In this document: positions 1 to 11,006 of the stretch, piece after piece
Position numbering within the stretch: position 1 is the first letter of the stretch
Layout of the letters: the number at the start of each line of letters is the position of its first letter
Assembly: GCF_008728195.1 (NCBI RefSeq)
Contig: NZ_CP031598.1
Location: 4,402,001-4,466,000 of the forward strand
DNA from: Roseovarius indicus
GTDB lineage: Bacteria; Pseudomonadota; Alphaproteobacteria; Rhodobacterales; Rhodobacteraceae
Direction: 5' to 3'
DNA: 64,000 nucleotides
Position numbers and translations under genes: made by a program
Notes under the pieces: model-generated
The model's input: the letters and a program-made list of their open reading frames with translations, nothing else
What the model was told of the DNA's origin: nothing
Databases searched by the model: none

Positions 1-3000
1 AGCAGCACCTCCATCGACAGCCCGTTCGCCAAGGCCACGGGCTCCGCATTGGCAAAACCGAACCCCGCCCGCCTCAGCACGGCGCCGCTATCCGGCAAGA
101 GGTTCGACCAGATCTGCCCGCCGGCGATGCCGCCAAACCCTTCCATGTCCTCCGGCACCACGAACCGCCCGGTCACGTCGAGATTGCCCCGGGCATAGGC
201 CGGGATCTCCACCTCAAGCTCAAGCCCGCCAACGTGCTCCGCCACCGAGAACGCCACCGGCTCCGACGTGCCGCGCGCCGTGCCACCGACAACCGTCATC
301 TCGGCCGTGCCGGTCAACGCATCACCATCCTCGAGGTCCAGCGCCACCGGCCACGGGCCGGCATGGCTGTCATCTCCAACATGAACCCGGCTTTGCTCAG
401 GCGTCACCTCGGCGCCAGAGGCATCCTTGGCGACGAGCGAAACCGGCACAGCCTCGGCCCGCGGAAGCACGATCTTGACCGGCGCCTTCAATCCGAACAC
501 GCCCGGCTCCATGGCAACCGATGTAACGGTATCGCTTTCGATCAGCTCAGCCGTCGCGGCATGCGGCGACGGGAAGAAGAAACCCGCCGTCTCGAGATTT
601 CTGGCCGCCTCGGATGGCAGGTTCAGCTTCGGCGGCACCGGCTCGGTGTTCAGCATGATCTGCGAGAGCGTCCCGCAAAGCTGTGCCCGGAACAGCCCGG
701 CCCCGTGCAAGGTCAGGATCGGATGCCGGTCGGCCTGCGCCGGCAGGTCCGCGGTTTCGCTCACCAGCTTCCGCCACGGCCGCCCGCCCACATGCAGCTC
801 CACCTTCTCGCCCTGCGCGGTATCGATCTCCCCCCCGGTGACCTCGAGCGCCCCGCGCAACTCGGCCGGGGCAACCTCGAATTTCAGGTCCGCGCGCGCC
901 AGCGGCACGTCATGCCGGCTCACCGCCACCGCCCGCAGGTAGAACACCCCAGGGCTGACCAGCGGCAGGTGCAGCGCATGATCCTCATCCCCGGGCAGAA
1001 CGGCCACCCGCGCCTCGTAATCGCCATCCGTCCGCGACGCATCGCAGGTCATCAGCGGCGGCACATGGGCGGCCCCCGCCTCTTCCGGCAGAAGCGCAGG
1101 CGGAAACGCGATGTCGCGCTCCGGATCAACCCCGATCCGCTGAACCGGGCCCGAGAAATCGTGGTTCCGGGCGACCTCCCAATATACCCTATCGATCCAC
1201 GCCGTCAGATCATCGGGCGTGACCACCGGCATCCCCTCACCCGTTCGCGGTTTGGCGGCAAAGCTCCTCTCGACGGTATTGCCGACAAAATGTGCGCTCA
1301 GGCCATCTCCCGCGACGTCGATCTCGAACAGGTCACCCGTCAAGGCAATCAGCTCCCCGGCGGACAGGATGAAGCCATCACCTGCCGCCTTCAGCTCATC
1401 GACCGACGCAATCTCCGGCGCCTTCCCCTCCGGCCCGTCCGCCTTCAGCTCCTTGCCCACTGCGGCCAGCTCCACCTCGCCCACGCGCGGGCCCTGCGCC
1501 GCGACGCGCTGCACCTTGTTGGCCTGAAACGCCTGCCGAAGGATCCGCGGGAACAGCGGATGCGCCGCGGCCAGCTCGTCGGTGTTCATCCCGACCATGA
1601 CCTCGAAACGCGCCGTCTCATCCGAGTAGATCGGCGTGATCCGCGAGATCATCCACTGCTTGTCGTCCAGAAGCGTCGTCTGCATCGGCGCGATTCGCTC
1701 GCCCACCCCGTCACGCGCATCGTCCAGCGCCTGTCTATAGCTCGTCTCCCATTCCCGCAGCGCCGCCCCGACCGAGCCGTCGGAGGCAAAACTCAGGTCA
1801 CCCACGTTGAGCGAGCTCAGCAACTCGTTCTCGGCACTGCCGCTGTACATGTCTTCCGTCCACGCGCCGTCCGGGAAGAGGTGATCCTCGACCTTCCCGT
1901 ACCTGCCGCCGGGCGGGTCGAACCCGCCCACGCCCATGATCGCCACATGCACTGGCGCGATCCTGTAGCCCTCGGCCCGGGCCACGAATTTCTCGAACTT
2001 GGCGACACGTTTCAGTACCTTGTCGAACCCGTCCTCGTACTTGCCGACCATATCGGTGATATCCGCCAGCATGGTTTCGACCCTGGTCTGCAAAAGCGTC
2101 TGGCTTTTCCGCAAAAACTCCGTCTCGTCGCCCTGCTCGCCCATCAACGCGGCCCGGCCCGAACTGGGCGCACTGCCGGGATCGAGCGTGAACAACTGCC
2201 GGGCAACCGCCCGCCCGAGAATGTCATCGGGCACGTTGTCAGGCGTCTGTTCGCCCTCGAACCACGCGATCAGGTCACGCAGGTCGCGGCGCGGGTTGGC
2301 GGTGGCCCCGAGATAGTGATCGTAGATCGCCAGCTTCTGATCGTCCGGATAGGGCGCTCCCTCCAACTCCTCCGGGTACGGCTGGTAAGACGCGGCGAAG
2401 ACCGGCCACACCTTCGCATCGAGCGCCCGCATCCGCCGGTCGAGCGAGGCCAGCCGCCCGGCCACATCACCGATATCGATGCCCTCGTAATCGTTCTTCT
2501 GGGCCTGCAACGCCGCCTGCCGGATCCACTCGTCCATCAGCACGCATTCCATCAGGTATTGCCGCCGCACCCAGTAATCGCTCGCCATGTAACCCAGCAT
2601 CTTGCGCCCGCCTTCGTGCAACGACCGCCAGACACCGGCATGGATCCACATGTTGTCGCTGTCTCTCGGCCGGTCGGCGAAGTCCGACGGCTTCATCCGC
2701 ACCTCGATGGGCTCACGAAGCACGAAGGACGCATCCTCCGGCGTCGGCGGATAGATCCCGTGGCTTTCCAACCGCGCCGCCGTCCACTCGCTGCCGTCGT
2801 CGAAGAAGAACCGGCGCAGCCCGTCGAAATACTCCCACCCCGTCATCGCGTTGATGGCATCGCGGTTGGCCAGCAGCAGCGGATCGGTCTGTTCAAGGCC
2901 GGACGTCTTGAAGAGCGTCAGCGCGGCCTCGCGCGGCGTCACATAGGTGGTCTCGGCCGCAGGCTCGCAAACCTTGCCGTTGATCCGCTTGCACAACGGC

Positions 3001-6000
3001 ACACCCTGCTCCTGAAACGCCGGAATGATGCGGATCGCTTCCTCGACCCCCACAGACTTTGTCTTCGCCCTGCTGTCCCGCGCCAGCGCCGACTGCCCCC
3101 GCAAGACGCATTGCCCTTTCCGCGCCTCGGCATTCTCGGGGATCACCAGCTCGCCAAGGTGCAACGCCGTCAGCTTCGGCGGCGTGCCATCCTCCGGAAA
3201 CTCCCATTCCCCGTTGCGGGCGAGCAACTGAACCATGTCCGACGTCGCCATCGACGTCGCATATTTCGTGGCGCCCCACTTGTACATCGCATGCAGGGTC
3301 ATCGCCGTCGCCACATGCGGCTGCCAGACCGCCAGCAGGTCGGTCACGACTGCACCGTAAAGCGCCTCCTGCGACTCCGGGGTCTGAAAGGCGCTGCCCG
3401 CCCCTTTCAGCGCCGCACCCGCCGTGCCGCCGAATTTGCCCAGCCGCGAATTCGACCCCAGCGCGTCGTCGATCGTCTGCGCCCAGCGGTTGTCTGGGAA
3501 CTGCTCGGCCAGCTTCGGCAAAAGCCCGTAGGCATCCGACGCCATCGTCGCCAGCGCACGCGCCCGGTCGGCGTCGGTCTGATCGGGACTGCCCAGCGTG
3601 AAGGAATGAAGAGTGCTGGCGAAACTGGCCATGGCCTCGACATCGCCCTTGATCCCCCAGACCTTCGTCGCGAACTCGGCCCCCCGCACGGTTTCCATCC
3701 ACAACACCTGCCCGGTGCTGATCGTACCGTCGAGAAGACTGGTGCCGTTGATCTGCTTGGTGACGGTGTTGCCGTCGGAATCCGTCATCGTCACGTAATG
3801 CGTCGTCGACGCCGCCCGCTCGAACAGCCTGGAAAAGGCCAGATAGGCATCGATGGCCTTGTCGGAATAGCTCTGCCGCGGCGCCTCGCCATCCGGCAGC
3901 GGCGCGGTGGGCACCCGGTATTCCGGCCCGTTGAAATACGCCGCCAGCCGCTCGCCGAACTGCGCATCGCTCCAGCCAAGCTTCTGCCCCAGCCACATGA
4001 TCCGCTTGAAATCGTTGCCGATATCCGCGGGCCGCCAGATCTGGTCCACCTCCTGAACCTTGGGCCAGCCGCCTTCCGACTCGGGCAACAGCCAGTATTT
4101 CCGCCGTGTCACCTCGCCCTGAAGGATCTTGTTGAGATAGCCATGCAGGTCGGGCTCCCCAAGATCGACCAGATGCTTGCTGATCCGCTCGCCCAGATCG
4201 CTGTTGGCCAGCGTGGCAAACCGGGCCAGCCCATCGGCATCCTCGCGGATATCCGTTCCCACGGCCCGGGCCCGCTCGGCCCCGCGTTCCAGAACCGGCA
4301 GCAATTGCAGGCGCAGCTCTGCACTGACCTGCCCCTCGCCCTGCGGCTTCAGGAAATCGCTCTCGACGAAGGCCGCGATATCGGCGGCCATGTTCTGAGC
4401 GACATCGGCGGGCAGGTTGGCATAGCCGTTGGCATAAGCGTTGATCGAGGTCTCGAAGGCGACATAGGGGTCATCCTCGCCCGCATTCGCCCCCCGCCGC
4501 CGCCCCGCCTCCGCAAGGATCCCTGCAAAATCCAGCGGAGCCTCAAGCCGCGCCTTCAACGTGCGCGCGGCGCTATCCTGCTGCAGGATCTTCGTCGCGC
4601 TCTCGGCCAGTTGCTCGAGATGCTTGCGCTGACCGGTGATCATCATCGCCTGGTTGAGGTCTTTCAGCTTGGCAATCGCCTGGTCCTTGCCGCCCGCCGC
4701 CTCGATGGCCTCCATCTTCGCATCCGCGCTCTCCGCATTTCGGATATCGCGGGCCAACGCCTCAAGCGTGTCGAACTCCGCCGCCGAAATCGGCCGGATC
4801 CCGGGGCTGTTCGCCGCAAGGTTCCGCAGCTCTTCCGGCGACAGGTTGACCGACGACCACCAGTCGATCATCCGCTCGGAATACTTGGCGAGACTGTCGA
4901 GATCGCCGTCATGGGTTACGAAGATCTGCCGGTAATTCGTGGCCATCCAACCAAACGGGTCCTTCACCCCCTTGGGAAAGACATCCGCGCCGGTGATATC
5001 CTTCAGCACGCCCTCGGTCGCGCTTTCCCGGTAAGTCTTGGTCGAGCCGTCGGCCAGGGGCTCGGACACGTTCTCGGTGACATATCCTTTCTTCATGCCC
5101 CACGCATGAAGCTGCTCCTCGGCATAAAGCCCGTTGTACTTCTCCGGATCGGCATGCACCCACGCGCCAAGGAAATGCAGCCTGGTCAGGTCGATGGGTG
5201 CTTCCCACCCCTTGGCATTGCGCTTCGCCTCTTCGCCCATGATGTTGTAGGCCTGCGTCGGCGACAGGAACTCCACCATCATCACGTCGGGCGCGACCGA
5301 CCCTGCCCCGCCGCGCACGGCCTTGCGCTCGTCCGGGTCGAGCCTTCCCAATTCGTCCGCCGTGATCTCGGCAAAGATCGTCGCGGCGGCCTTGCCGTTC
5401 AGCCGTTCATTGGCCAGCGGGTCGGCCTTCCTTGCCGCCTCGCTGGCCCAGTTCGTCACGTCGTCATCGGCATTGAGCAGCTTGGCATCGATGTAGGTCT
5501 GATCGACCGGCATACCGGTGAACGTGGTCGTCCTGCCATCGTCGAACGGGTCGCGGAATGTCCACTCGCCGTCCATCGGCCGGCCCGCGGCGACCCATTG
5601 CTGCCACTGCGCGAACCGCAACCCGGTCGAGCCCACCCGCAACGACACCGCGATCCCGCCGGAAGATGCGGCCTCGGAATGAATTCTCTTGTTGGTCCGC
5701 AAAACCAGTTCGTACTTGGCGGCATCAGCCATCAGGAAGGCGTTTCGCGCCTCCTGCGCCAAGGTCCGGCGGAACAGGTCGTTCTTCTTGTCGGTGAATG
5801 TCGGGAAATGCGACAGCAGCGCAATCGCCGACCCCATCGACGGCTTTTCCTGCGCCAGCCGAAGCGCGCCCAGCGCCGCCTGCTGATCCGCCGACAGGTC
5901 ACCGGCCGTCTGGCCCTGCGTCAGCACCCCGGCCGAGCGAAGCGCCGCTTCATAATCCGACGCCGCCTGCGGCGGCGGCGGCGCGAAGATGTCATAGCCC

Positions 6001-6095
6001 TGCGCCCCGGCGGGCGCGGCAAGGATCGTCAGCAGCGCGAGACAGGCAAGGCAGTGCGCCAGCCCGGCGATATGCCGGCCTATCCGCACCGGCAC
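1..6095 (-). CDS. Giant exported protein of unknown function (3' end beyond window)
   Basis: I translated this strand by eye: it stays open from a GTG at 6095 down to base 1, so at least 2031 codons are present and the C-terminus lies outside the window. The GTG start (a second GTG is at 6089) gives a textbook signal peptide: a short Arg-containing N-region, a hydrophobic core LACLALLTILA and an AGA-Q cleavage site near residue 31. The mature part begins with a proline run (APPPPQ), then a long soluble region rich in Asp, Glu, Ala and Trp with no further membrane segment that I can see. The last 500 or so residues read as beta-rich (many alternating Val/Leu with PG turns). I recognise no named domain. 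It overlaps the end of the upstream gene by 16 bp, so the two are probably co-translated and act together outside the cytoplasm. The function is unknown. Confidence 0.85.
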   Translation of the reverse strand, partial: MPVRIGRHIAGLAHCLACLALLTILAAPAGAQGYDIFAPPPPQAASDYEAALRSAGVLTQGQTAGDLSADQQAALGALRLAQEKPSMGSAIALLSHFPTFTDKKNDLFRRTLAQEARNAFLMADAAKYELVLRTNKRIHSEAASSGGIAVSLRVGSTGLRFAQWQQWVAAGRPMDGEWTFRDPFDDGRTTTFTGMPVDQTYIDAKLLNADDDVTNWASEAARKADPLANERLNGKAAATIFAEITADELGRLDPDERKAVRGGAGSVAPDVMMVEFLSPTQAYNIMGEEAKRNAKGWEAPIDLTRLHFLGAWVHADPEKYNGLYAEEQLHAWGMKKGYVTENVSEPLADGSTKTYRESATEGVLKDITGADVFPKGVKDPFGWMATNYRQIFVTHDGDLDSLAKYSERMIDWWSSVNLSPEELRNLAANSPGIRPISAAEFDTLEALARDIRNAESADAKMEAIEAAGGKDQAIAKLKDLNQAMMITGQRKHLEQLAESATKILQQDSAARTLKARLEAPLDFAGILAEAGRRRGANAGEDDPYVAFETSINAYANGYANLPADVAQNMAADIAAFVESDFLKPQGEGQVSAELRLQLLPVLERGAERARAVGTDIREDADGLARFATLANSDLGERISKHLVDLGEPDLHGYLNKILQGEVTRRKYWLLPESEGGWPKVQEVDQIWRPADIGNDFKRIMWLGQKLGWSDAQFGERLAAYFNGPEYRVPTAPLPDGEAPRQSYSDKAIDAYLAFSRLFERAASTTHYVTMTDSDGNTVTKQINGTSLLDGTISTGQVLWMETVRGAEFATKVWGIKGDVEAMASFASTLHSFTLGSPDQTDADRARALATMASDAYGLLPKLAEQFPDNRWAQTIDDALGSNSRLGKFGGTAGAALKGAGSAFQTPESQEALYGAVVTDLLAVWQPHVATAMTLHAMYKWGATKYATSMATSDMVQLLARNGEWEFPEDGTPPKLTALHLGELVIPENAEARKGQCVLRGQSALARDSRAKTKSVGVEEAIRIIPAFQEQGVPLCKRINGKVCEPAAETTYVTPREAALTLFKTSGLEQTDPLLLANRDAINAMTGWEYFDGLRRFFFDDGSEWTAARLESHGIYPPTPEDASFVLREPIEVRMKPSDFADRPRDSDNMWIHAGVWRSLHEGGRKMLGYMASDYWVRRQYLMECVLMDEWIRQAALQAQKNDYEGIDIGDVAGRLASLDRRMRALDAKVWPVFAASYQPYPEELEGAPYPDDQKLAIYDHYLGATANPRRDLRDLIAWFEGEQTPDNVPDDILGRAVARQLFTLDPGSAPSSGRAALMGEQGDETEFLRKSQTLLQTRVETMLADITDMVGKYEDGFDKVLKRVAKFEKFVARAEGYRIAPVHVAIMGVGGFDPPGGRYGKVEDHLFPDGAWTEDMYSGSAENELLSSLNVGDLSFASDGSVGAALREWETSYRQALDDARDGVGERIAPMQTTLLDDKQWMISRITPIYSDETARFEVMVGMNTDELAAAHPLFPRILRQAFQANKVQRVAAQGPRVGEVELAAVGKELKADGPEGKAPEIASVDELKAAGDGFILSAGELIALTGDLFEIDVAGDGLSAHFVGNTVERSFAAKPRTGEGMPVVTPDDLTAWIDRVYWEVARNHDFSGPVQRIGVDPERDIAFPPALLPEEAGAAHVPPLMTCDASRTDGDYEARVAVLPGDEDHALHLPLVSPGVFYLRAVAVSRHDVPLARADLKFEVAPAELRGALEVTGGEIDTAQGEKVELHVGGRPWRKLVSETADLPAQADRHPILTLHGAGLFRAQLCGTLSQIMLNTEPVPPKLNLPSEAARNLETAGFFFPSPHAATAELIESDTVTSVAMEPGVFGLKAPVKIVLPRAEAVPVSLVAKDASGAEVTPEQSRVHVGDDSHAGPWPVALDLEDGDALTGTAEMTVVGGTARGTSEPVAFSVAEHVGGLELEVEIPAYARGNLDVTGRFVVPEDMEGFGGIAGGQIWSNLLPDSGAVLRRAGFGFANAEPVALANGLSMEVL

Positions 6096-9000
6096 AGCGC
6101 CTTCATCGCCTTGACGGACGCCGGCCCGATGGCCCCGTCGATCGGCCCGTCGTAATGGCCACCATTCTTGAGCCGCTGCTGCAACTCCCGCGCCGTCGCG
6201 GCGTTCCAGGCCTGCGCGTTGCGGGACACGGGCCACGGCTCGCCCAGCCGCAATCCCTTGTAGTAATGTCGCGCCGCAGCGTTAGGGTCGCGCACCGAGG
6301 CGACGGTTTCGTAGATATAGCCCAGGTAAACTTCCGTGAGGCCATCCTCTTTCTTCGCCACCTCCTTCAGGCGATCGAGCCCGACCTTCAGGCTTTTCGT
6401 GGTGCCCTCACCGAAACACAGCATCCAGCCGGATTCCCGAAGCCCCCTGCGGCTTTTCCGGTTCGCGGCGCGGTTGAAATAGGTAAAGGCCTTCTTTTCA
6501 TCCTTGGCGGTGCCGATCCCTGAACGGTACATGTACCCGAGTTCGACCATCGCCTCGGCCTGGCCGTCCGCCACGGCCAGGTTGAACAGGCGCATCGCCT
6601 CGGCCTCGTTCTTGGGAAGCCCCTTGCCATAGCGATAGGCCGACCCGAGATAGTACTCCGCCAGCCCGTCCCCCTTGGCCACGCCCCGGCGGTAATAGCT
6701 GATCGCCTTGGCCTTGTTCTCCGGCACCGCCACGCCGTACATGTAGAAATAGCCCAGGTCCGCCAGCGCCCGGGAACTGCCGTTATCGACCGCCTTGTGG
6801 TAATACTCGGCCGCCTTCGACTGGTTCACCCCCGCAAGATCGTCGCCCCAGCGATAGGCCTGGGCAAGCCGTTCGGCCGCATAGGCATGCCCCGCCTCGG
6901 CGGCATCGATGTAAAGCTTCCGGGCGACGAAACGGTTTGCCGAACCGCCGATCCCGTACAGGTACATGCGCGCCAGTTCGACCTTGGCCTCGACATGCCC
7001 CTGATCGCTTGCCTTGGTGAAATAGGTCCGCGCCGCCTTGGTGTCGTAGGTGACCCCCTTGCCATTGCGCAGGGCCATGGCCAGCCGGAATTGCGCCTCG
7101 GCCATGCCGCCATCGGCGGCCACGCGAAAGGCCTCGGCCGCCTTCTTGTCACTCTTCAGAACTCCCTTGCCGGCCTGGTACCGTTCTCCAAGCAGAAAGG
7201 CGGCCTCGGCATCTCCGGCCGCAAAGCCCCTCTGCAGGAACCGCACCGCCTTGATCTCGTCGCGCAGGTGCAACGGACCTTCCGAATGGATCACGGCAAG
7301 ACCAAGGTTCGCGCGCACATAGCCAAGGTCGGACGCCACCGCATAGGCCTTGGCCGCTTCACCGAACGCCTCGAGCTTGTGCATCGTCCGGCCATAGTGG
7401 AACTGAACCGCCGCGTTTTCGGGGTAGAGGCCGGCGGCCAGCGTACAGGCTGCCTTTGCGGCCTCGGCATCAAAATCCTCCCAGGCAGCCCCCTTCGCAT
7501 CATACGGGTTCTGGGTATCCCCATCACCGGCCGCGCGGCGCACGCATTTCTGCATCACCCCGCTGCTTTCCGGTTTGAGCAGGGCCGCGTTGATCCGGCG
7601 CAGGCGCGGCACCACCTCGACCCACGAGGGCTGCATCGCCTCGGACCATGCCCTGTCCTGGCCGACGACAAGCAAACCGCCGTCATGCGTCGACCCGAGA
7701 GCCGAGACATGCTCCTCCTGCTTGTCGCCGAACACCCGGCGGCTCACTTCCTTGCCGGCCGCGTCGTACCAGGTGATCCAGGCCACCGAATTGTCGTAGT
7801 CGTCCTTGATCCCGGCCGAGCCCGCCACGGCATATCCGCCATCCTCGAACACCTCGAGGTTGTAGGCGTACTGCTTCTGCCCGATACCGGCCGAAACCCT
7901 TGGCGCCTTGGTGCCATCGGCATCGACCCGGACGGCATAATTCTTCTCGTCGCGCGTGTAGATGGCCAGCACGTCGCCATCCGGCAGGGCCTCGAGATCG
8001 CCGGGATAAAGGTCTTGACCGGTATTGAGATCGCGGTGCCAGACCATCTCGCCATCCAGCGTGTATTTCCGAAGCCAGACCGTCGACTCCTTGAAAAGAT
8101 CCTTGTCCCTTTCGGGGTCCCACATGCGCCCCAGCACGAAAATATGCCCGCCCGACCCCACGACCCGGATCGCCGCCATGGAAAACTCGGCCTCGAGTTC
8201 ATGCCGCCAAACCGGCGCGCCCTCGGCATCGAACCGCATCAGGAAGGTGGCACTCACCTTCTCGCTCTCGCGGGTCTCGCTGACCAGCGCGGCGCCGCCA
8301 TCCTCCAGCGGGGCCAGGCCGGCATAGGGCCAGCCCTGCGTGCCGGCCTCGATCTCGTGGTCCGATACAGGGTTGCCGTCCATGTCGAAAACGCGCGCCC
8401 GCATGAGCGGCGGCTCGTCTCCGTTGTCGGTCTTCACCTCGGACAGCATAAGGTTGCCGCTCCCCAACAGGACAAGATCGGTAAAGCCGGTGAACTCGTG
8501 GTCGGATGGCTCCGACACCTGCCACAGACGCTTGCCATCCGCATCATACCGGGCGACCCATGCCAGATCCCTGTTTTCGGCCTCATCGGTCGTAATCCCG
8601 GCAAAGACGAACCCGCCCGTCGGCAACTCCATCGCCTTCCATACCGCGGCCCCGCTGCCGTCGTCCTTGCGGAGCTGGAACCGCAGGGCGCGGGTCGGCG
8701 GAAGCTCGGGCGGCGGCGTCACCACCGGCTGCGCCTCGGGCGGCTTGGCAACCGCCACCGAGGTCTGACCTTTCAGCCGCTCGATCCGCAACGTGGCCAG
8801 CGTGACGAACACCGACTCAGGGAACGCCGCGACAAAGGCCTCCAACTCCTCGGGCGACGTGCTGTTCTTCACGTCGTTCCAGAACACCAGTTCCAGGTCG
8901 TTCGTCGCCTGTGCGGTGGCAGCCGGCCGGGCCTCGTCACCCGCAGATAGCGCGGCAGAGGCAGGCTCCGCCGGCTTGTCGGGCTCGGTCGCCTTGTCCT

Positions 9001-9622
9001 CGGCCACATCCGACAACCCCACATCACCCGCCTCGCTCCCGCTATCGTCCCGCGCGACGGTCTCCGCCTGCTCCCGGCTGCGATCGGCGGCGTCAGTGGC
9101 GCCGATCTGGCGCAGGGCATCCGCCATGAGGGTATTCGCCGCGGCATTGTCCGGTTGCAGCGTGATGGCCAGCCCCGCATCGGCCAGCGCGGTTTCCGCC
9201 TCACCCCCCGCAACCGCAAGCTCTGCCCGCAAAAGAAGGCTGTCCACGTGCTGCGGATCGAGATCGAGCGCCCGGCCGACCGCCTCCATGGCGTCTTCCG
9301 GTCGATCAAGCGCCTTCAGCGCCAGCGCCCTGCGGTAATGGTGCAACGTCGACGCGGCATCGAACTGGCTCAACGCATCCAGATCGGCGAGAGCCCCCGC
9401 GTGATCCGACACATCCAGCCTGTGCCCCGCCCGGGCCCGGCGATAGGCAGCAACCTCCGACGGGGTCAGGTTGGAGGGGTCGGCCAACCGAGCATCACAG
9501 GCCGCCACCCCCTCGGCACCGCTGCCGTCGAGACAGGGCCTCTCCTGCGCCTCCAAATGAAACGGTGCGCAGATGGAATACAGGAATATGGCGCCAGCAA
9601 TATGCGCAACATACCAATTCAT
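6080..9622 (-). CDS. Exported TPR / beta-propeller / Sel1-repeat protein with C-terminal peptidoglycan-binding-like domain
   Basis: 1180 aa from the ATG at 9622, chosen over a start 16 codons upstream because it begins a clean signal peptide (about residues 1-25, hydrophobic AGAIFLYSI, cleavage LEA-QE). The order of parts seen is as follows. TPR-like helices lie at about 35-190. An Ala/Glu/Thr linker follows, then a short unit with FW..V..S....E...F...FPES near 245-285, a motif often found in signalling and caspase-associated proteins. Next come WVARYDADGKRLW-type strands at about 310-680, which look like a PQQ/delta-60-style beta-propeller. Roughly nine Sel1-like repeats (A..LG..Y..G.GV..D...A...F..AA..G) fill 730-1120. 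The last 40 residues resemble a PG_binding_1 domain (LQQRLKNGGHYDGPIDGAIGP). It is likely a periplasmic scaffold that touches peptidoglycan. Its stop overlaps the start of the giant protein downstream. Confidence 0.8.
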   Translation of the reverse strand: MNWYVAHIAGAIFLYSICAPFHLEAQERPCLDGSGAEGVAACDARLADPSNLTPSEVAAYRRARAGHRLDVSDHAGALADLDALSQFDAASTLHHYRRALALKALDRPEDAMEAVGRALDLDPQHVDSLLLRAELAVAGGEAETALADAGLAITLQPDNAAANTLMADALRQIGATDAADRSREQAETVARDDSGSEAGDVGLSDVAEDKATEPDKPAEPASAALSAGDEARPAATAQATNDLELVFWNDVKNSTSPEELEAFVAAFPESVFVTLATLRIERLKGQTSVAVAKPPEAQPVVTPPPELPPTRALRFQLRKDDGSGAAVWKAMELPTGGFVFAGITTDEAENRDLAWVARYDADGKRLWQVSEPSDHEFTGFTDLVLLGSGNLMLSEVKTDNGDEPPLMRARVFDMDGNPVSDHEIEAGTQGWPYAGLAPLEDGGAALVSETRESEKVSATFLMRFDAEGAPVWRHELEAEFSMAAIRVVGSGGHIFVLGRMWDPERDKDLFKESTVWLRKYTLDGEMVWHRDLNTGQDLYPGDLEALPDGDVLAIYTRDEKNYAVRVDADGTKAPRVSAGIGQKQYAYNLEVFEDGGYAVAGSAGIKDDYDNSVAWITWYDAAGKEVSRRVFGDKQEEHVSALGSTHDGGLLVVGQDRAWSEAMQPSWVEVVPRLRRINAALLKPESSGVMQKCVRRAAGDGDTQNPYDAKGAAWEDFDAEAAKAACTLAAGLYPENAAVQFHYGRTMHKLEAFGEAAKAYAVASDLGYVRANLGLAVIHSEGPLHLRDEIKAVRFLQRGFAAGDAEAAFLLGERYQAGKGVLKSDKKAAEAFRVAADGGMAEAQFRLAMALRNGKGVTYDTKAARTYFTKASDQGHVEAKVELARMYLYGIGGSANRFVARKLYIDAAEAGHAYAAERLAQAYRWGDDLAGVNQSKAAEYYHKAVDNGSSRALADLGYFYMYGVAVPENKAKAISYYRRGVAKGDGLAEYYLGSAYRYGKGLPKNEAEAMRLFNLAVADGQAEAMVELGYMYRSGIGTAKDEKKAFTYFNRAANRKSRRGLRESGWMLCFGEGTTKSLKVGLDRLKEVAKKEDGLTEVYLGYIYETVASVRDPNAAARHYYKGLRLGEPWPVSRNAQAWNAATARELQQRLKNGGHYDGPIDGAIGPASVKAMKALCRCG

Positions 9623-9721
9623 CGGACATCCCCCGAGAATCGATATTACCCCAGAAAGCCGATTTCTCATATCTGCGCCGCAGCATGGCGGTGCCGCGAA
9701 CGGAACAGGACCCGATGAAGC

Positions 9722-10295
9722 TCAGCCTTTCGGCGCGTCCGGCATCAACAGGCAAGCCGACAGCACACGACGCGTATCGTCGAAAATGTTGGGCTTTTCC
9801 CCGCGCCAACGCCCGAAGTGCCGATGACCGGCCGGCGGGCCCTCCCCGGCGATGCCTTCCATCGTTTCGCGCGTCTCCTCGGCGAATTTCCGGCAACGCG
9901 TGCGCAGGTTGTCGTGGAAGGTCTCCCGGTGGCGCACCTCCATCCGAAGGTGAAACAGCGAGCTTCGCGCCCGTGGCCGGATCTCGACCCCGTCGATAAA
10001 CGCCCCGACCCCGGCCCATTCATCAATCGCCCGCCTGATCTGCGCCTTTGCCTTGGCCGCTCTGCCCCGCTGCATATGAACACGCGCCAGGGCCGCCGGT
10101 GCCGTGGCCCGCCGCGGATCGCCCTCGTCGAAACTCATCGTCGCGATCCGGTCGCCCAGCCCGAACAGCCAGCGCGCCCGCATCACGCGCCCTTCGTCCC
10201 ACGCCCGGTTGCCGGCCTCCATCACCCGTTCCCAAACCAACTCGGAGCGCCGCCATCCGGCCTCGCGTGCCAGGCGCATTTCGGTATCGCCGCGC

Positions 10296-10324
<29 letters not shown>
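9722..10324 (-). CDS. Small TPR-like cytoplasmic protein of unknown function
   Basis: 200 aa from the ATG at 10324; an earlier ATG at 10357 is possible. Both lie inside the end of livF, so the overlap is 29 or 62 bp. GAGAA sits just before the 10324 ATG. The protein is helical and rich in Arg and Trp, with helix pairs such as WERVMEAGNRAWDEGRVMRAR and PAALARVHMQRGRAAKAKAQI that fit tetratricopeptide repeats (Ala/Gly at the usual packing positions). There is no signal peptide or membrane segment. It follows the liv importer but nothing ties it to transport, and it may belong with the exported repeat protein downstream, about 100 bp away. I do not recognise a named family. Confidence 0.6.

Positions 10325-10995
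<671 letters not shown>

Positions 10996-11006
<11 letters not shown>

Noticed and set aside
234..6155. A 1973-codon open frame on the plus strand
   Set aside because: It is Arg/His/Pro-rich, has no recognisable domain and lies opposite the giant secreted protein, whose frame has a signal peptide and normal composition. High GC opens the opposite frame.
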